In this document: piece after piece, positions 48,359 to 57,375 of the stretch
Layout of the letters: each line of letters starts with the position of its first letter
Position numbering within the stretch: position 1 is the stretch's first letter
Translations under genes and position numbers: made by a program
NCBI RefSeq assembly: GCF_000292915.1
Contig: NC_018513.1
Span: forward strand, 3,038,001-3,102,000
Source: Burkholderia cepacia GG4
GTDB lineage: Bacteria > Pseudomonadota > Gammaproteobacteria > Burkholderiales > Burkholderiaceae
Length of the DNA stretch: 64,000 nucleotides
Direction: 5' to 3'
The notes under the pieces: model-generated
Seen by the model: the letters and a program-made list of their open reading frames with translations, nothing else
What the model was told of the DNA's origin: nothing
Databases searched by the model: none

Positions 48359-50473
48359 ATGTTTCGTTCCCTGACGACCCTGATCAAGAAGTGGCGCGCG
48401 TCGCGCAATGCGGGCCACCAGCTCGATGCGCTGCTCGCGCACGCCGACGCTCACGCGTCGTACGCCGAGCGCAGCGAATGGCTGATCGAGCTCGCGCACT
48501 GGCTGCGCCGCCACGGCGCGATGCAGGACGCGCCGGCCGAACGCGACGCCGACGCGCGCGCGTATCCGGCCCATGCGCGGCTGCGCTACCTGTTCCATGT
48601 ACTCGACCGCAATCCCGTGTGGAAATCGCACGCCGCGCGCATCCTGCGCGGGATCCTGCGCGAGTGCGACGGCATCTCGCTGCTGTGCGACGCCGGCATG
48701 CCGGTGCACGCCGGCTTCTTCGGCGCGCTGTTCGAGCGGATCGACTCGTCGCTGATCCCGCCGGCGCCGAACCGCCGCGAGCTGACGGCGCTGTTCACGC
48801 TGATGTTCCCGACGCCGGAAGACGCGCAATGGATCGACGCGCTGCCGGACGACCTGCTCGCGCGCCTCGCCGGGCTGTTCGCGTTCGACGTCACCGACGA
48901 AGAACGCCACGAACCCGGCTCGTTCTCGCGCGACCTGCTGGCCGCGCTGCACAACCTGACCTGCCAGATCAGCTCGACCGGGCTATCGCAGACGGTACGC
49001 AGCCGCCTGTCCGACGACGATGCGCGCAAGCCGCTCGAAACGCAGCCGTTCTACCGGCTCACGCGCGCGATGCTCGCGGTCGAGACCGCGCACGCGGCCG
49101 CCGAGGACGGCGGCGAGCCGAGCAAGCTGCTGCACGAGGTGAACTACCTGCGCGTGCTGCTCGACGAATGCCGGATCGCGGTCGACGACGTGTTCGCGCA
49201 CCTGTACCGCAACGGCGTGTCGGTCGACATCGTGTTCCAGGTCGAGCGGATGCGCATGCGCATCCTGCGTGCGGAAATGCTGCTCAACGCGTGGATGACA
49301 CGCGATGACCTGCGCGGAATGGCACGCCTGACGGCCGAGCTCGTCGACGCGAACCAGAACAGCCAGAGCGTGTCGCACCTCGTGCGCAGCAACTTCTCGC
49401 TGTTCGCGCGCAAGCTCGTCGAGACCAACGCGGACACCGGCGAGCACTACATCTCGCGCGGTCGCGCCGAGTACCTGAAGATGCTGCGGATGGCCGCGGG
49501 CGGCGGTCTCGTCACCGTCGCGACCGTCTGCGTGAAGTTCGCGATCACGGGCGCGCACCTGCAGTCGATGCTCGAAGGGCTGCTCGCGGGCGTGAACTAC
49601 GCGGCGAGCTTCATGCTGATGCACTTCCTGCACTTCACGCTCGCGACCAAGCAGCCCGCGATGACCGCGCCGACGCTCGCGCGCGAGCTCGACGACACCG
49701 GCCACGAAGAAGGCGTGAAGGCGTTCGTCGCGTCGGTGATCGCGCTGATCCGCACGCAGGCGGCGGCGATCTCCGGCAACGTGCTCGTCGTGCTGCCCGT
49801 GTGCCTGCTCGTGCAGCTGTTCGCGGGCAACCTGCTGCACGCGAACCTGATCTCGCCGGAGAAGGCGCACGCGACGCTGCATTCGTTCTCGCTGCTGGGC
49901 CCGACGCCGTTCTACGCGGCGCTCACGGGCGTGCTGCTGTGGGCGTCGAGCCTGCTCGCGGGCTGGGCCGACAACTGGTTCGTGCTGCACCGGGTCGGCG
50001 ACGCGCTCACGTACAACCGCCGGCTGCGGCTCACGCTCGGCGCGACCGGCGCCGCGAAGCTCGCGCACTTCTGCCGGTCGAACGTCGCGGGCGTGGTCGC
50101 CAACGTCGGCCTCGGCCTGATGCTCGGCCTGATCCCGGCGATCGTCACCGTGTTCCTGTTCCCGTTCGAGGTGCGGCACGTGACGCTGTCGGCCGGCTCG
50201 ATCGGGATCGCGCTCGGCGTACTCGGCAAAAACGCGCTGAGTACGCCCGAGCTGTGGTGGGCCGGTGCCGGCGTGCTGAGCATGGCGATCCTCAACGTGC
50301 TCGTGAGCTTCGCGCTCGCGTTCACGATGGCCGTGCGCTCGCGCAGCCTGCGCCGGACCAAGGTGCGCGCGCTGGTCGCCGCGATCGTCCGCACCGTGCT
50401 GTCGAAGCCGTCCGCGCTGTTCTGGCCGGCCGGCGGCCCGGCAGCACGCGCCGGCCAGCCGGGTTCGCACTGA
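48359..50473 (+). CDS. Membrane protein of the 'site-specific recombinase' (Gcr/SpecificRecomb) family
   Basis: The 704-residue protein belongs to the family labelled site-specific recombinase after Neisseria gcr. What I see does not look like a recombinase. The N-terminal 400 residues are soluble and helical. The C-terminal half has about six hydrophobic segments, such as GGGLVTVATVCVKFAITGAHL, NVLVVLPVCLLVQLFAGNLL, VGLGLMLGLIPAIVTVFLFPF and AGVLSMAILNVLVSFALAFTM. There is no serine or tyrosine recombinase motif. Start ATG 48359 (MFRSLTTLIKKWRASR) was chosen over the upstream open frame. It stands between pqi and rlmL. The function is open. Confidence 0.75.
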   Translation: MFRSLTTLIKKWRASRNAGHQLDALLAHADAHASYAERSEWLIELAHWLRRHGAMQDAPAERDADARAYPAHARLRYLFHVLDRNPVWKSHAARILRGILRECDGISLLCDAGMPVHAGFFGALFERIDSSLIPPAPNRRELTALFTLMFPTPEDAQWIDALPDDLLARLAGLFAFDVTDEERHEPGSFSRDLLAALHNLTCQISSTGLSQTVRSRLSDDDARKPLETQPFYRLTRAMLAVETAHAAAEDGGEPSKLLHEVNYLRVLLDECRIAVDDVFAHLYRNGVSVDIVFQVERMRMRILRAEMLLNAWMTRDDLRGMARLTAELVDANQNSQSVSHLVRSNFSLFARKLVETNADTGEHYISRGRAEYLKMLRMAAGGGLVTVATVCVKFAITGAHLQSMLEGLLAGVNYAASFMLMHFLHFTLATKQPAMTAPTLARELDDTGHEEGVKAFVASVIALIRTQAAAISGNVLVVLPVCLLVQLFAGNLLHANLISPEKAHATLHSFSLLGPTPFYAALTGVLLWASSLLAGWADNWFVLHRVGDALTYNRRLRLTLGATGAAKLAHFCRSNVAGVVANVGLGLMLGLIPAIVTVFLFPFEVRHVTLSAGSIGIALGVLGKNALSTPELWWAGAGVLSMAILNVLVSFALAFTMAVRSRSLRRTKVRALVAAIVRTVLSKPSALFWPAGGPAARAGQPGSH

Positions 50474-50638
50474 CCGCGCGACAGCAGCGCGGCACCCCGC
50501 CGGGCGCCGCCGCACGGGCCGCCCGGCGCACGCGTGCGGGCCGCGCACCCGCATCGGCATCCCGAATCGGACGCGACGCCGGCCCCGGTCGCCCGCGCCG
50601 CGTACAATAGTGGACTTTTGCACGTCCTCACCCGCCTT

Positions 50639-51940
50639 ATGTCCTCGCCCACCCTGTACGAATTCTTCGCTCCCTGCCCGCGCGGCCTCGAAGCGGCACT
50701 TGCCGCCGAGCTGGCCGAGATCGCCGGCCGCCATCTGGACGGCGCGCCGTTCACCGCGGGCGCGCAGGTGCCGGGCGGCGTCCACTTCAGCGGCGGCTGG
50801 GCCGCCGGCATGGCCGCGAACCTCCATTCGCGGATCGCGAGCCGGATCCTGCTGAAGATCGCGCACCGCCCGTACCGCAACGAACAGGACGTCTACGCGC
50901 TCGCGCTCGAGCAGCCGTGGGAACGCTGGTTCGCGTCGACCCAGACGCTGCGCGTCGACATCACCGCGATCAAGTCGCCGCTGAAGAGCCTCGAATTCGC
51001 GACGCTGCGCGTGAAGGACGCGATCTGCGACCGGATGCGCGACAAGACCGGCGCGCGCCCGAGCATCGACACCGGTGCCCCCGACGTGCGCGTGTTCGCG
51101 TTCCTGACGGCCACCGAATGCACGCTGTACCTCGATACATCCGGCGAGCCGCTGTTCAAGCGCGGCTGGCGCCTCGACAAGGGTGCGGCGCCGCTGCGCG
51201 AGAACCTCGCGGCCGGCATCCTGCGCCTGACGGGCTGGACGCCCGGCACGGCGCTGTACGACCCGATGTGCGGCAGCGGCACGTTCCTCGCGGAAGCCGC
51301 GCAGATCGCGCTCGGCGTGGCGCCGGGCGTCGAGCGCCGGTTCGGCTTCGAAAAGCTCAAGCAGTACGACATCACCGCATGGCAGGGCCTGAAGGTCCCG
51401 GCACTGGACGCGAAGCGCGCGGCGCGCGGCAAGCGCAACGACGCGCTCGGCGTGTACGGCAGCGACATTTCCGGCGACATGCTCGAGAAGGCGCGCGCGA
51501 ACCTCGAACGCGCGGGCGTGCCGTCGGTGTGGCTCAAGCAGGTCGACGCGCGCGGGATGACGCCGCCGTGCGACGGGCCGGGCATCATCCTCGCGAACCC
51601 GCCGTACGGCGAGCGGATCGAGGTGCGCGGCCGCAGCGCGCGCGGCGAGGTCCGCGAGACGGGCCGCAACCGCGGCAACGACGACGCCTTCCGCCGCACG
51701 CACACCGACGCGCCGGACAGCGAGTTCTTCAACGCGCTCGGCGATGCGCTGAAGCAGCGCTTCACGGGCTGGCAGGCGTTCCTGCTGACGTCCGACCGTT
51801 CGCTGCCGGGCCAGCTGCGGCTGCGCGAATCGGCGAAGACGCCGCTGTTCAACGGCGCGCTCGAATGCCGGCTGTTCCGCTTCGACCTGATCGCCGGCAG
51901 CGTGAAGGCTCGCCCGGCCGCGCCGGAAGGCGACGCCTGA
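50639..51940 (+). CDS. rlmL: 23S rRNA guanine-N2 methyltransferase, RlmL type without RlmK domain
   Basis: The enzyme methylates a guanine in 23S rRNA (G2445 in E. coli RlmL) with SAM. The 433 residues contain an N-terminal ferredoxin-like/THUMP region (YEFFAPCPRGLEAALAAELAEIA), then LDKGAAPLRENLAAGILRLTGW, the SAM-binding LYDPMCGSGTFLAEAA and catalytic ILANPPYGERIEV. E. coli RlmKL is about 700 residues because a second methylase is fused; here only the first half is present. A TACAAT element is at 50603-50608, 30 bp before the ATG. A hairpin terminator follows. Confidence 0.88.
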   Translation: MSSPTLYEFFAPCPRGLEAALAAELAEIAGRHLDGAPFTAGAQVPGGVHFSGGWAAGMAANLHSRIASRILLKIAHRPYRNEQDVYALALEQPWERWFASTQTLRVDITAIKSPLKSLEFATLRVKDAICDRMRDKTGARPSIDTGAPDVRVFAFLTATECTLYLDTSGEPLFKRGWRLDKGAAPLRENLAAGILRLTGWTPGTALYDPMCGSGTFLAEAAQIALGVAPGVERRFGFEKLKQYDITAWQGLKVPALDAKRAARGKRNDALGVYGSDISGDMLEKARANLERAGVPSVWLKQVDARGMTPPCDGPGIILANPPYGERIEVRGRSARGEVRETGRNRGNDDAFRRTHTDAPDSEFFNALGDALKQRFTGWQAFLLTSDRSLPGQLRLRESAKTPLFNGALECRLFRFDLIAGSVKARPAAPEGDA

Positions 51941-51982
51941 CGCAGGAACCGGCCGCTGCGGCCGCCTGCTGACACGCACGAT

Positions 51983-52008
51983 GCCCGGCCAATCGGCCGG
52001 GCTTTTTT
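51983..52008 (+). terminator. rlmL terminator
   Basis: GCCCGGCC (51983-51990), loop AATC, GGCCGGGC (51995-52002), then six T. Confidence 0.93.
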
Positions 52009-52222
52009 CTTTCCTCTGACCCAATGCGGGCGGCGCCACGCGTGCCGTCCCTCCCCCCACGCGCCGCCGCGGTTCCGCACGGCCGGACGTCATCGCAGCC
52101 GCCTTTTGTCAGCACCGCCACGACTACTGACAGCACGCTGTCAGCAGCCCCGCGCCACACTGCAATCCCGGCGCAATGCAACGCTGGTTTCCATCCAGAA
52201 CCCGAACAACAAGGAGCGCGTC

Positions 52223-52639
52223 ATGACGTCCGCAACCGCAACCGCAACTGCAACCGTATCCCTGGAACGCGCGATCGCGTGGTTCGACATCCCGTCCCTC
52301 GATTTCGACCGTGCGATCCGTTTCTACGAAACCGTGCTGCAAACGACGCTGCAGCGCGAAGTCATCGGCGGCGTGCCGATGGCCGTGTTCGATCACGAAG
52401 CATCGAGCACGGGCGGCAGCATCGTGTTCGATCCGCAGCAGATGAAGCCGAGCGCGAACGGCGTGCTTGTCTACCTGAACGCCGGCGAGTCGGTCGTCGC
52501 GGCGCTCGAACGCGCGAAACGCGCGGGCGGCGTCGTGCAGGGCTCGGTCGTCGAGCTGCCGAACAACTACGGCTACATCGGCTACCTGATCGATACCGAA
52601 GGCAATCGCGTCGGACTGCACGCGCCGAAATGCCACTGA
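52223..52639 (+). CDS. VOC (glyoxalase/bleomycin-resistance) family protein
   Basis: The 138-residue protein has the VOC paired beta-alpha-beta-beta-beta pattern: AIAWFDIPSLDFDRAIRFYETVLQ, GGSIVFDP, and YGYIGYLIDTEGNRVGLHAP at the end. The substrate is unknown. The N-terminus starts with a Thr-Ala repeat (ATATATATV) encoded by a short repeated CAACCG/CAACTG stretch, and AAGGAG precedes the ATG. The YafY-type regulator follows in the same direction 73 bp later and may control it. Confidence 0.87.
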   Translation: MTSATATATATVSLERAIAWFDIPSLDFDRAIRFYETVLQTTLQREVIGGVPMAVFDHEASSTGGSIVFDPQQMKPSANGVLVYLNAGESVVAALERAKRAGGVVQGSVVELPNNYGYIGYLIDTEGNRVGLHAPKCH

Positions 52640-52712
52640 GCGCGTCCACGCTCCGGCCGGCGCGGCGCTATCATCGCGAAGTCCCCGTAGCCGTTGGAGT
52701 CGAGGTGCAGCC

Positions 52713-53399
52713 ATGACGCGCCGTGCCGACCGCCTGTTCCAGATCGCCGAGCTGCTGCGCGGGCGGCGCCTCACGACCGCGCAGCAGCTCGCCGACTGGC
52801 TGTCGGTGTCGCCGCGCACGGTCTATCGCGACGTGCGCGACCTGCAACTGTCAGGGGTGCCGATCGAAGGCGAAGCCGGCATCGGCTACCGGCTGAACCG
52901 CAACGCGAGCCTGCCGCCGCTCACGTTCACGGCCGAGGAGCTTGGGGCGCTCGCGGCCGGCGCGCGGATGCTCGAGACATGGGGCGGCGCGCGCTTCGCG
53001 GGCGGCGCCCGTTCGGCGCTCGCGAAGATCGCGTCCGCGATGCCGGCCGACAAGCGCACCGCGCTCGATCGCCTGCCGGTGTTCGCGCCGTCGTTCCACA
53101 TCGACGAGACGTTTTGCGCGAAGGTCGACGCGATTCACCAGGCGGTGGACACGCGTCACGTCGTCAGCTTCGGCTACCGCGACCGGCTCGGCGCGCACAC
53201 GCAACGCCGCGTGTGGCCGCTCGGGCTCGTCTACTGGGGCGGACGCTGGACGATCGGCGCATGGTGCGAACTGCGCGACGACTTCCGCACCTTCGATATC
53301 GCGCGGATGGGCGACATCACCGTGCACGAGCAGTTTCCGGACATGGAAGGACGGCGGATCGCCGACTACATGCGGATCGCGGAAGCGCCGATGCGCTGA
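52713..53399 (+). CDS. YafY family transcriptional regulator (HTH plus WYL)
   Basis: The 228 residues begin with a DeoR/HTH_11-type winged helix (RRADRLFQIAELLRGRRLTTAQQLADWLSVSPRTVYRDVRDLQLSGVPIEGEAGIGYRL). A WYL-type sensing region follows (HVVSFGYRDRLGAHTQRRVWPLGLVYWGGRWTIGAWCELRDDFRTFDIARM). Such regulators respond to a small ligand or nucleic acid; the ligand is unknown. It starts directly after the VOC gene, which is a likely target. Confidence 0.88.
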   Translation: MTRRADRLFQIAELLRGRRLTTAQQLADWLSVSPRTVYRDVRDLQLSGVPIEGEAGIGYRLNRNASLPPLTFTAEELGALAAGARMLETWGGARFAGGARSALAKIASAMPADKRTALDRLPVFAPSFHIDETFCAKVDAIHQAVDTRHVVSFGYRDRLGAHTQRRVWPLGLVYWGGRWTIGAWCELRDDFRTFDIARMGDITVHEQFPDMEGRRIADYMRIAEAPMR

Positions 53400-53467
53400 C
53401 GCGCCGGGGGCGGCGATCGCGCGGCCGCCGTTCGTTCGCCGGGGCGCCCGCGCCCCGGCAACCGCTG

Positions 53468-54391
53468 TCACGCCCCGAACACCACCGACCGCTTCGGCCG
53501 CTCGTCGACGTGCAGCGAAAACACGTCGGCGCGCGCATAGTGCCCGACCACGTCGAAGTCGTAACGCGCGCGCACGAGTTCGTCGGTATCGATGCGCGCG
53601 GTCACCAGCCCCGCCTCGCCGATCAGCGGCTCCGTCAGCAGGTCGCCGAGCGGCCCGACGATCACGCTGCCGCCGCGGATCAGCGGCCGCTCGGGGTCCC
53701 AGCCCGGCACGTCGATGCCGAGCGCGCGCGGCGACGGCTGCACCTGGCACGCGCTCACGACGAAACAGCGCCCCTCGTGCGCGATGTGGCGCATCGAGCT
53801 TTGCCACACGTCGCGCTCGTCGACGGTCGGCGCGCACCAGATCTGCACGCCCTTCGCGTACATCGCGCAGCGCAGCAGCGGCATGTGGTTCTCCCAGCAG
53901 ATCGCAGCGCCCGCGCGGCCCGCGGCCGTGTCGACCACCGGCAGCGTCGAGCCGTCGCCCTGCCCCCAGATCAGCCGTTCGGTGCCGGTCGGCATCAGCT
54001 TGCGGTGCTTCGCGACGAGCCCGTCGCTCGGATCGAAGAACAGCGCAGTGCAGTACAGCGTGCTGCCGCCGCGCTCGATCACGCCGACCACGAGGCTCGC
54101 GCCCGTGCGCTGCGACAACGCGGCCAGTTCGTCGGTTTCGGGCCCCGGCACGTCGATCGCCTGCGCGGCGTAGCGCGCATACGCATCGCGGCCCTCGGGC
54201 AACCGGTAACCGAGCCGCGTGCCGAAGATCTCGCCTTTCGGATAGCCGCCGAGCACGGCCTCGGGCAGCACGACGAGCGACGCGCCGCTGTCGCGGATCG
54301 CGGTTTCGTAGCCGACGATCGAGTCGAGCGTGGCGCGCGTGCCGGCGGGCGATGCGCCGATCTGCAGCGCGGCGATGACTGAGGTGGACAT
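53468..54391 (-). CDS. Nitrilase-family hydrolase
   Basis: The 307-residue enzyme carries the nitrilase triad: Glu in [14 protein letters not shown], Lys in [22 protein letters not shown] and Cys in [21 protein letters not shown]. The last block is the form of true nitrilases, which hydrolyse nitriles to carboxylic acids, rather than of amidases such as Nit1. The substrate is not known. It is divergent from a LysR gene; the 80-bp gap contains three ATCGAT palindromes. The LysR protein probably regulates it. Confidence 0.88.
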   Translation of the reverse strand: MSTSVIAALQIGASPAGTRATLDSIVGYETAIRDSGASLVVLPEAVLGGYPKGEIFGTRLGYRLPEGRDAYARYAAQAIDVPGPETDELAALSQRTGASLVVGVIERGGSTLYCTALFFDPSDGLVAKHRKLMPTGTERLIWGQGDGSTLPVVDTAAGRAGAAICWENHMPLLRCAMYAKGVQIWCAPTVDERDVWQSSMRHIAHEGRCFVVSACQVQPSPRALGIDVPGWDPERPLIRGGSVIVGPLGDLLTEPLIGEAGLVTARIDTDELVRARYDFDVVGHYARADVFSLHVDERPKRSVVFGA

Positions 54392-54426
54392 GAAGGCGTC
54401 TCCGGTGAATGGGATGACGCCATCTT

Positions 54427-54457
54427 TATCGATATCATTTCATCGATCAAATCGATA
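54427..54457. promoter_or_regulatory. Triple ATCGAT operator in the nitrilase-LysR gap
   Basis: ATCGAT occurs at 54428-54433, 54442-54447 and 54451-54456. The outer copies form an inverted repeat, TATCGAT at 54427-54433 and ATCGATA at 54451-54457. AT-rich dyads of this kind in a divergent gap are typical LysR binding sites; binding is inferred. Confidence 0.55.
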
Positions 54458-54471
54458 CAACGATAACTGAC

Positions 54472-55392
54472 ATGAATGCGGATGATATCGCCAGCCTCGA
54501 CCTGAATCTGCTGAAGGTATTCGAGGCGCTGCATGAAGAAGGCGGTGCGAGCCGCGCGGCGCTGCGGCTCGGCCTCACGCAGTCGGCCGTCAGCGCGGCG
54601 CTCGCGCGGCTGCGGGTGATCTACGCCGATCCGCTGTTCGTGCGCACCGGCCGCGGGCTCGCGCCGACGCCGCGCGCGGACGAACTGAAGCCGATCCTGT
54701 CCGATGCGCTCGACCGCTGCCGCGCAAGCCTCGCGATCGCGGCCGACGGCGGCGAGCGGGTCGGCCGCACGATCTCGATCGGGCTGTCGGACGACTTCGA
54801 GATCGCGCTCGGCCGTGCGCTGATCGACGCGGTCGCGCGGGAAGCCGCGGGCATCCGGCTGATCTTCCGGCAGACCCACAGCAGCATCGCCGGCGATGCG
54901 CTGCTGCGGCACGGCGTCGATCTCGCGATCGCGTCGGGCGGGTTTTCGGCGAACGGGCTCAGCCGGCGCGCGGTCGCGACGGGCGGCTACGCGTGCCTGA
55001 TCGATCCGGCCGGGCGCGCGCGGACGCCCCGCACGCTCGCGCTCGCGGATTTCCTGCAGCGCGATCACTTGCTCGTGTCGTCGGGCGGCGTGATCGGCAT
55101 CGTCGACGAGGCGCTGGCCGCGCTCGGCCACAAGCGGCGTGTCGCGGCATCGACCACGCATTTCGCGGCGCTGCCGTACCTGCTCGCCGGCTCCGACGCG
55201 GTGGCGACCATCCCCGCGCACGCGGCGCGCGCGATCGCGCAGTCGACAGCGCTGCGCGCGCTCGCGTGCCCGGTCGAGCTGCCGCGCTACCCGGTGGAGA
55301 TCGGCTGGCGCACGAGCACGCAGCGCGACCCGGCGATCGTGCGTGTCCGCGACACCATCGCGGCCTGCGTCGCAACGATCGTCGCGCCATAA
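54472..55392 (+). CDS. LysR family transcriptional regulator
   Basis: The 306-residue protein starts DIASLDLNLLKVFEALHEEGGASRAALRLGLTQSAVSAALARLR, a LysR helix-turn-helix. It continues with a substrate-binding region (GLSDDFEIALGRALIDAVAREAAGIRLIF). It is of the NodD/PecT-like group. It is divergent from the nitrilase gene with shared operator-like repeats between, so local control of the nitrilase is likely. The inducer is unknown. Confidence 0.9.
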   Translation: MNADDIASLDLNLLKVFEALHEEGGASRAALRLGLTQSAVSAALARLRVIYADPLFVRTGRGLAPTPRADELKPILSDALDRCRASLAIAADGGERVGRTISIGLSDDFEIALGRALIDAVAREAAGIRLIFRQTHSSIAGDALLRHGVDLAIASGGFSANGLSRRAVATGGYACLIDPAGRARTPRTLALADFLQRDHLLVSSGGVIGIVDEALAALGHKRRVAASTTHFAALPYLLAGSDAVATIPAHAARAIAQSTALRALACPVELPRYPVEIGWRTSTQRDPAIVRVRDTIAACVATIVAP

Positions 55393-55602
55393 CAAGGGCC
55401 TGATTTGGTTTGCGCCGGTCGGGCGGTCCGGCCGCCCCGCCCGTCGATCGACGCAGACGACCGCCGCGCGGCCGCGGATGCGTCGCGGCGCAGGTCGTTC
55501 GGCACACCGCCATCGACCGAGCGACCGGGGAAGCCACTAGGGTCGGATTCGTCCAGCGAGACGGCCGGCAGCGTCCGGGCGCAACCGGTAAAATGCCGAA
55601 CC

Positions 55603-56112
55603 ATGAAACCCGAAATCTGGACCCCGCATGTGACGGTCGCGGCGCTCGTCGAGCGCGCCGGTCGCTTTCTCGTGATCGAGGAAGAAACCTCGACGGGCCT
55701 GCGCATCAACCAGCCGGCCGGCCATCTCGAAGCCGGCGAGACGCTCGCCGACGCCGTGATTCGCGAGACGCTCGAGGAAACCGCGCATCCGTTCGTACCC
55801 GACGCGCTCGTCGGCGTCTATCTCGCGCATTACGACCGTCCCGGCAGCGCCGGCGCGACCTACCTGCGCTTCACGTTCTGCGGCACCGCCAGCGAACCGC
55901 TGCCGGGCCACGCGCTCGACGAAGGCATCGTCCGCACGCTGTGGATGAGCGCTGACGAACTGCGCGCGTGCAGCGAGCGCCACCGCTCGCCCGCGGTGAT
56001 GCGCTGCATCGACGACTATCTCGCCGGGCGGCGCATTCCGCTCGATTTCCTGCACACGCATTCGGTCGCGCCGCGTCCGGAAGCATTCGACCGTCAGGCG
56101 GTAAACAAATGA
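55603..56112 (+). CDS. Nudix hydrolase, NudJ-like
   Basis: The 169-residue protein has a complete Nudix box: [21 protein letters not shown], with the catalytic REXXEE glutamates. NudJ-type enzymes hydrolyse nucleoside di- and triphosphates and thiamine pyrophosphate-related substrates. Its stop codon overlaps the mnmA start by four bases (ATGA). The Nudix-mnmA pair is a standard gene order in proteobacteria. The start [17 protein letters not shown] fits the family. Confidence 0.92.
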   Translation: MKPEIWTPHVTVAALVERAGRFLVIEEETSTGLRINQPAGHLEAGETLADAVIRETLEETAHPFVPDALVGVYLAHYDRPGSAGATYLRFTFCGTASEPLPGHALDEGIVRTLWMSADELRACSERHRSPAVMRCIDDYLAGRRIPLDFLHTHSVAPRPEAFDRQAVNK

Positions 56113-57257
56113 GCAAGCGCCGTGTAGTAGTGGGCATGTCGGGCGGCGTCGATTCGTCGGTGACCGCGTGGCTGCTGAAGGAACAGGGATACGACGTGGT
56201 CGGCCTGTTCATGAAGAACTGGGAAGACGACGACGACGGCGAATACTGCTCGACGCGCCAGGACTGGATCGACGTGGTGTCGGTCGCCGACCTGATCGGC
56301 ATCGACGTGGAAGCCGTGAACTTCGCGGCCGAATACAAGGACCGCGTGTTCGCCGAGTTCCTGCGCGAATACTCGGCCGGCCGCACGCCGAACCCGGACG
56401 TGCTGTGCAATGCCGAGATCAAGTTCAAGGCGTTCCTCGATCACGCGATGTCGCTCGACGCGGAAATGATTGCGACCGGCCACTACGCGCGCGTGCGCGA
56501 GCGTGACGGCCGCTTCGAACTGCTCAAGGCATTCGATCATACGAAAGACCAGTCGTACTTCCTGCACCGGCTGAACCAGGCGCAACTGTCGAAGACGATG
56601 TTCCCGCTCGGCGAGATCCCGAAGACGAAGGTACGCGAGATCGCCGCACAGATCGGGCTGCCGAACGCGAAGAAGAAGGATTCGACCGGCATCTGCTTCA
56701 TCGGCGAACGACCGTTCCGCGATTTCCTGAACCGTTATCTTCCGACGAAACCCGGCCCGATGAAGACGCCGGACGGCAAGATCGTCGGCGAACACATCGG
56801 CCTCGCGTTCTACACGTTCGGCCAGCGCAAGGGCATCGGGCTCGGCGGCAGCAAGGACGGCAGCGGCGAACCGTGGTTCGTCGCCGCGAAAGACATCGCG
56901 TCGAACACGCTGTACGTCGTGCAGGGCCACGACCATCCGTGGCTGCTGTCGCGGCAGCTCGTCGCCGGCAACGTGAGCTGGGTCGCGGGCGAGCCGCCGG
57001 CCGACGGCTTCTCGTGCGGGGCGAAGACGCGCTACCGGCAAGCCGACGCGGGCTGCTCGTTCGGTCGCGCCGACGCCGGACGCTTCTCGCTCGCATTCGA
57101 CGACGCGCAATGGGCGGTCACGCCCGGCCAGTCGGCCGTGCTGTACGACGGCGAGATCTGCCTCGGCGGCGGCATCATCGAGTTCGCGGCCACCGGCCAG
57201 CCGGGCCAGACCGCACCGGCGGCAGGCCACGCGAGCGCACTCGCCGAAGCACGCTGA
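56109..57257 (+). CDS. mnmA: tRNA 2-thiouridylase MnmA
   Basis: MnmA puts sulfur on uridine 34 of tRNAs for Lys, Glu and Gln. The 382-residue protein has the PP-loop motif [17 protein letters not shown]. The two catalytic cysteines are in [14 protein letters not shown] and [15 protein letters not shown]. Other marks are ATGHYAR and [12 protein letters not shown]. It is slightly longer than E. coli MnmA because of an Ala-rich tail ([19 protein letters not shown]). It starts inside the Nudix stop codon. Confidence 0.96.
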   Translation: MSKRRVVVGMSGGVDSSVTAWLLKEQGYDVVGLFMKNWEDDDDGEYCSTRQDWIDVVSVADLIGIDVEAVNFAAEYKDRVFAEFLREYSAGRTPNPDVLCNAEIKFKAFLDHAMSLDAEMIATGHYARVRERDGRFELLKAFDHTKDQSYFLHRLNQAQLSKTMFPLGEIPKTKVREIAAQIGLPNAKKKDSTGICFIGERPFRDFLNRYLPTKPGPMKTPDGKIVGEHIGLAFYTFGQRKGIGLGGSKDGSGEPWFVAAKDIASNTLYVVQGHDHPWLLSRQLVAGNVSWVAGEPPADGFSCGAKTRYRQADAGCSFGRADAGRFSLAFDDAQWAVTPGQSAVLYDGEICLGGGIIEFAATGQPGQTAPAAGHASALAEAR

Positions 57258-57375
57258 CATCCATTCGGTTTAGACTTGCGGCACGCCGCGCCCGGCGGAA
57301 CACGATTCCGCCGCGGCCGGTGTGCCGCCGCGCAGCGTACGCATGGCGGCATTTCAAGACTCTTCCGGAGCCCCC

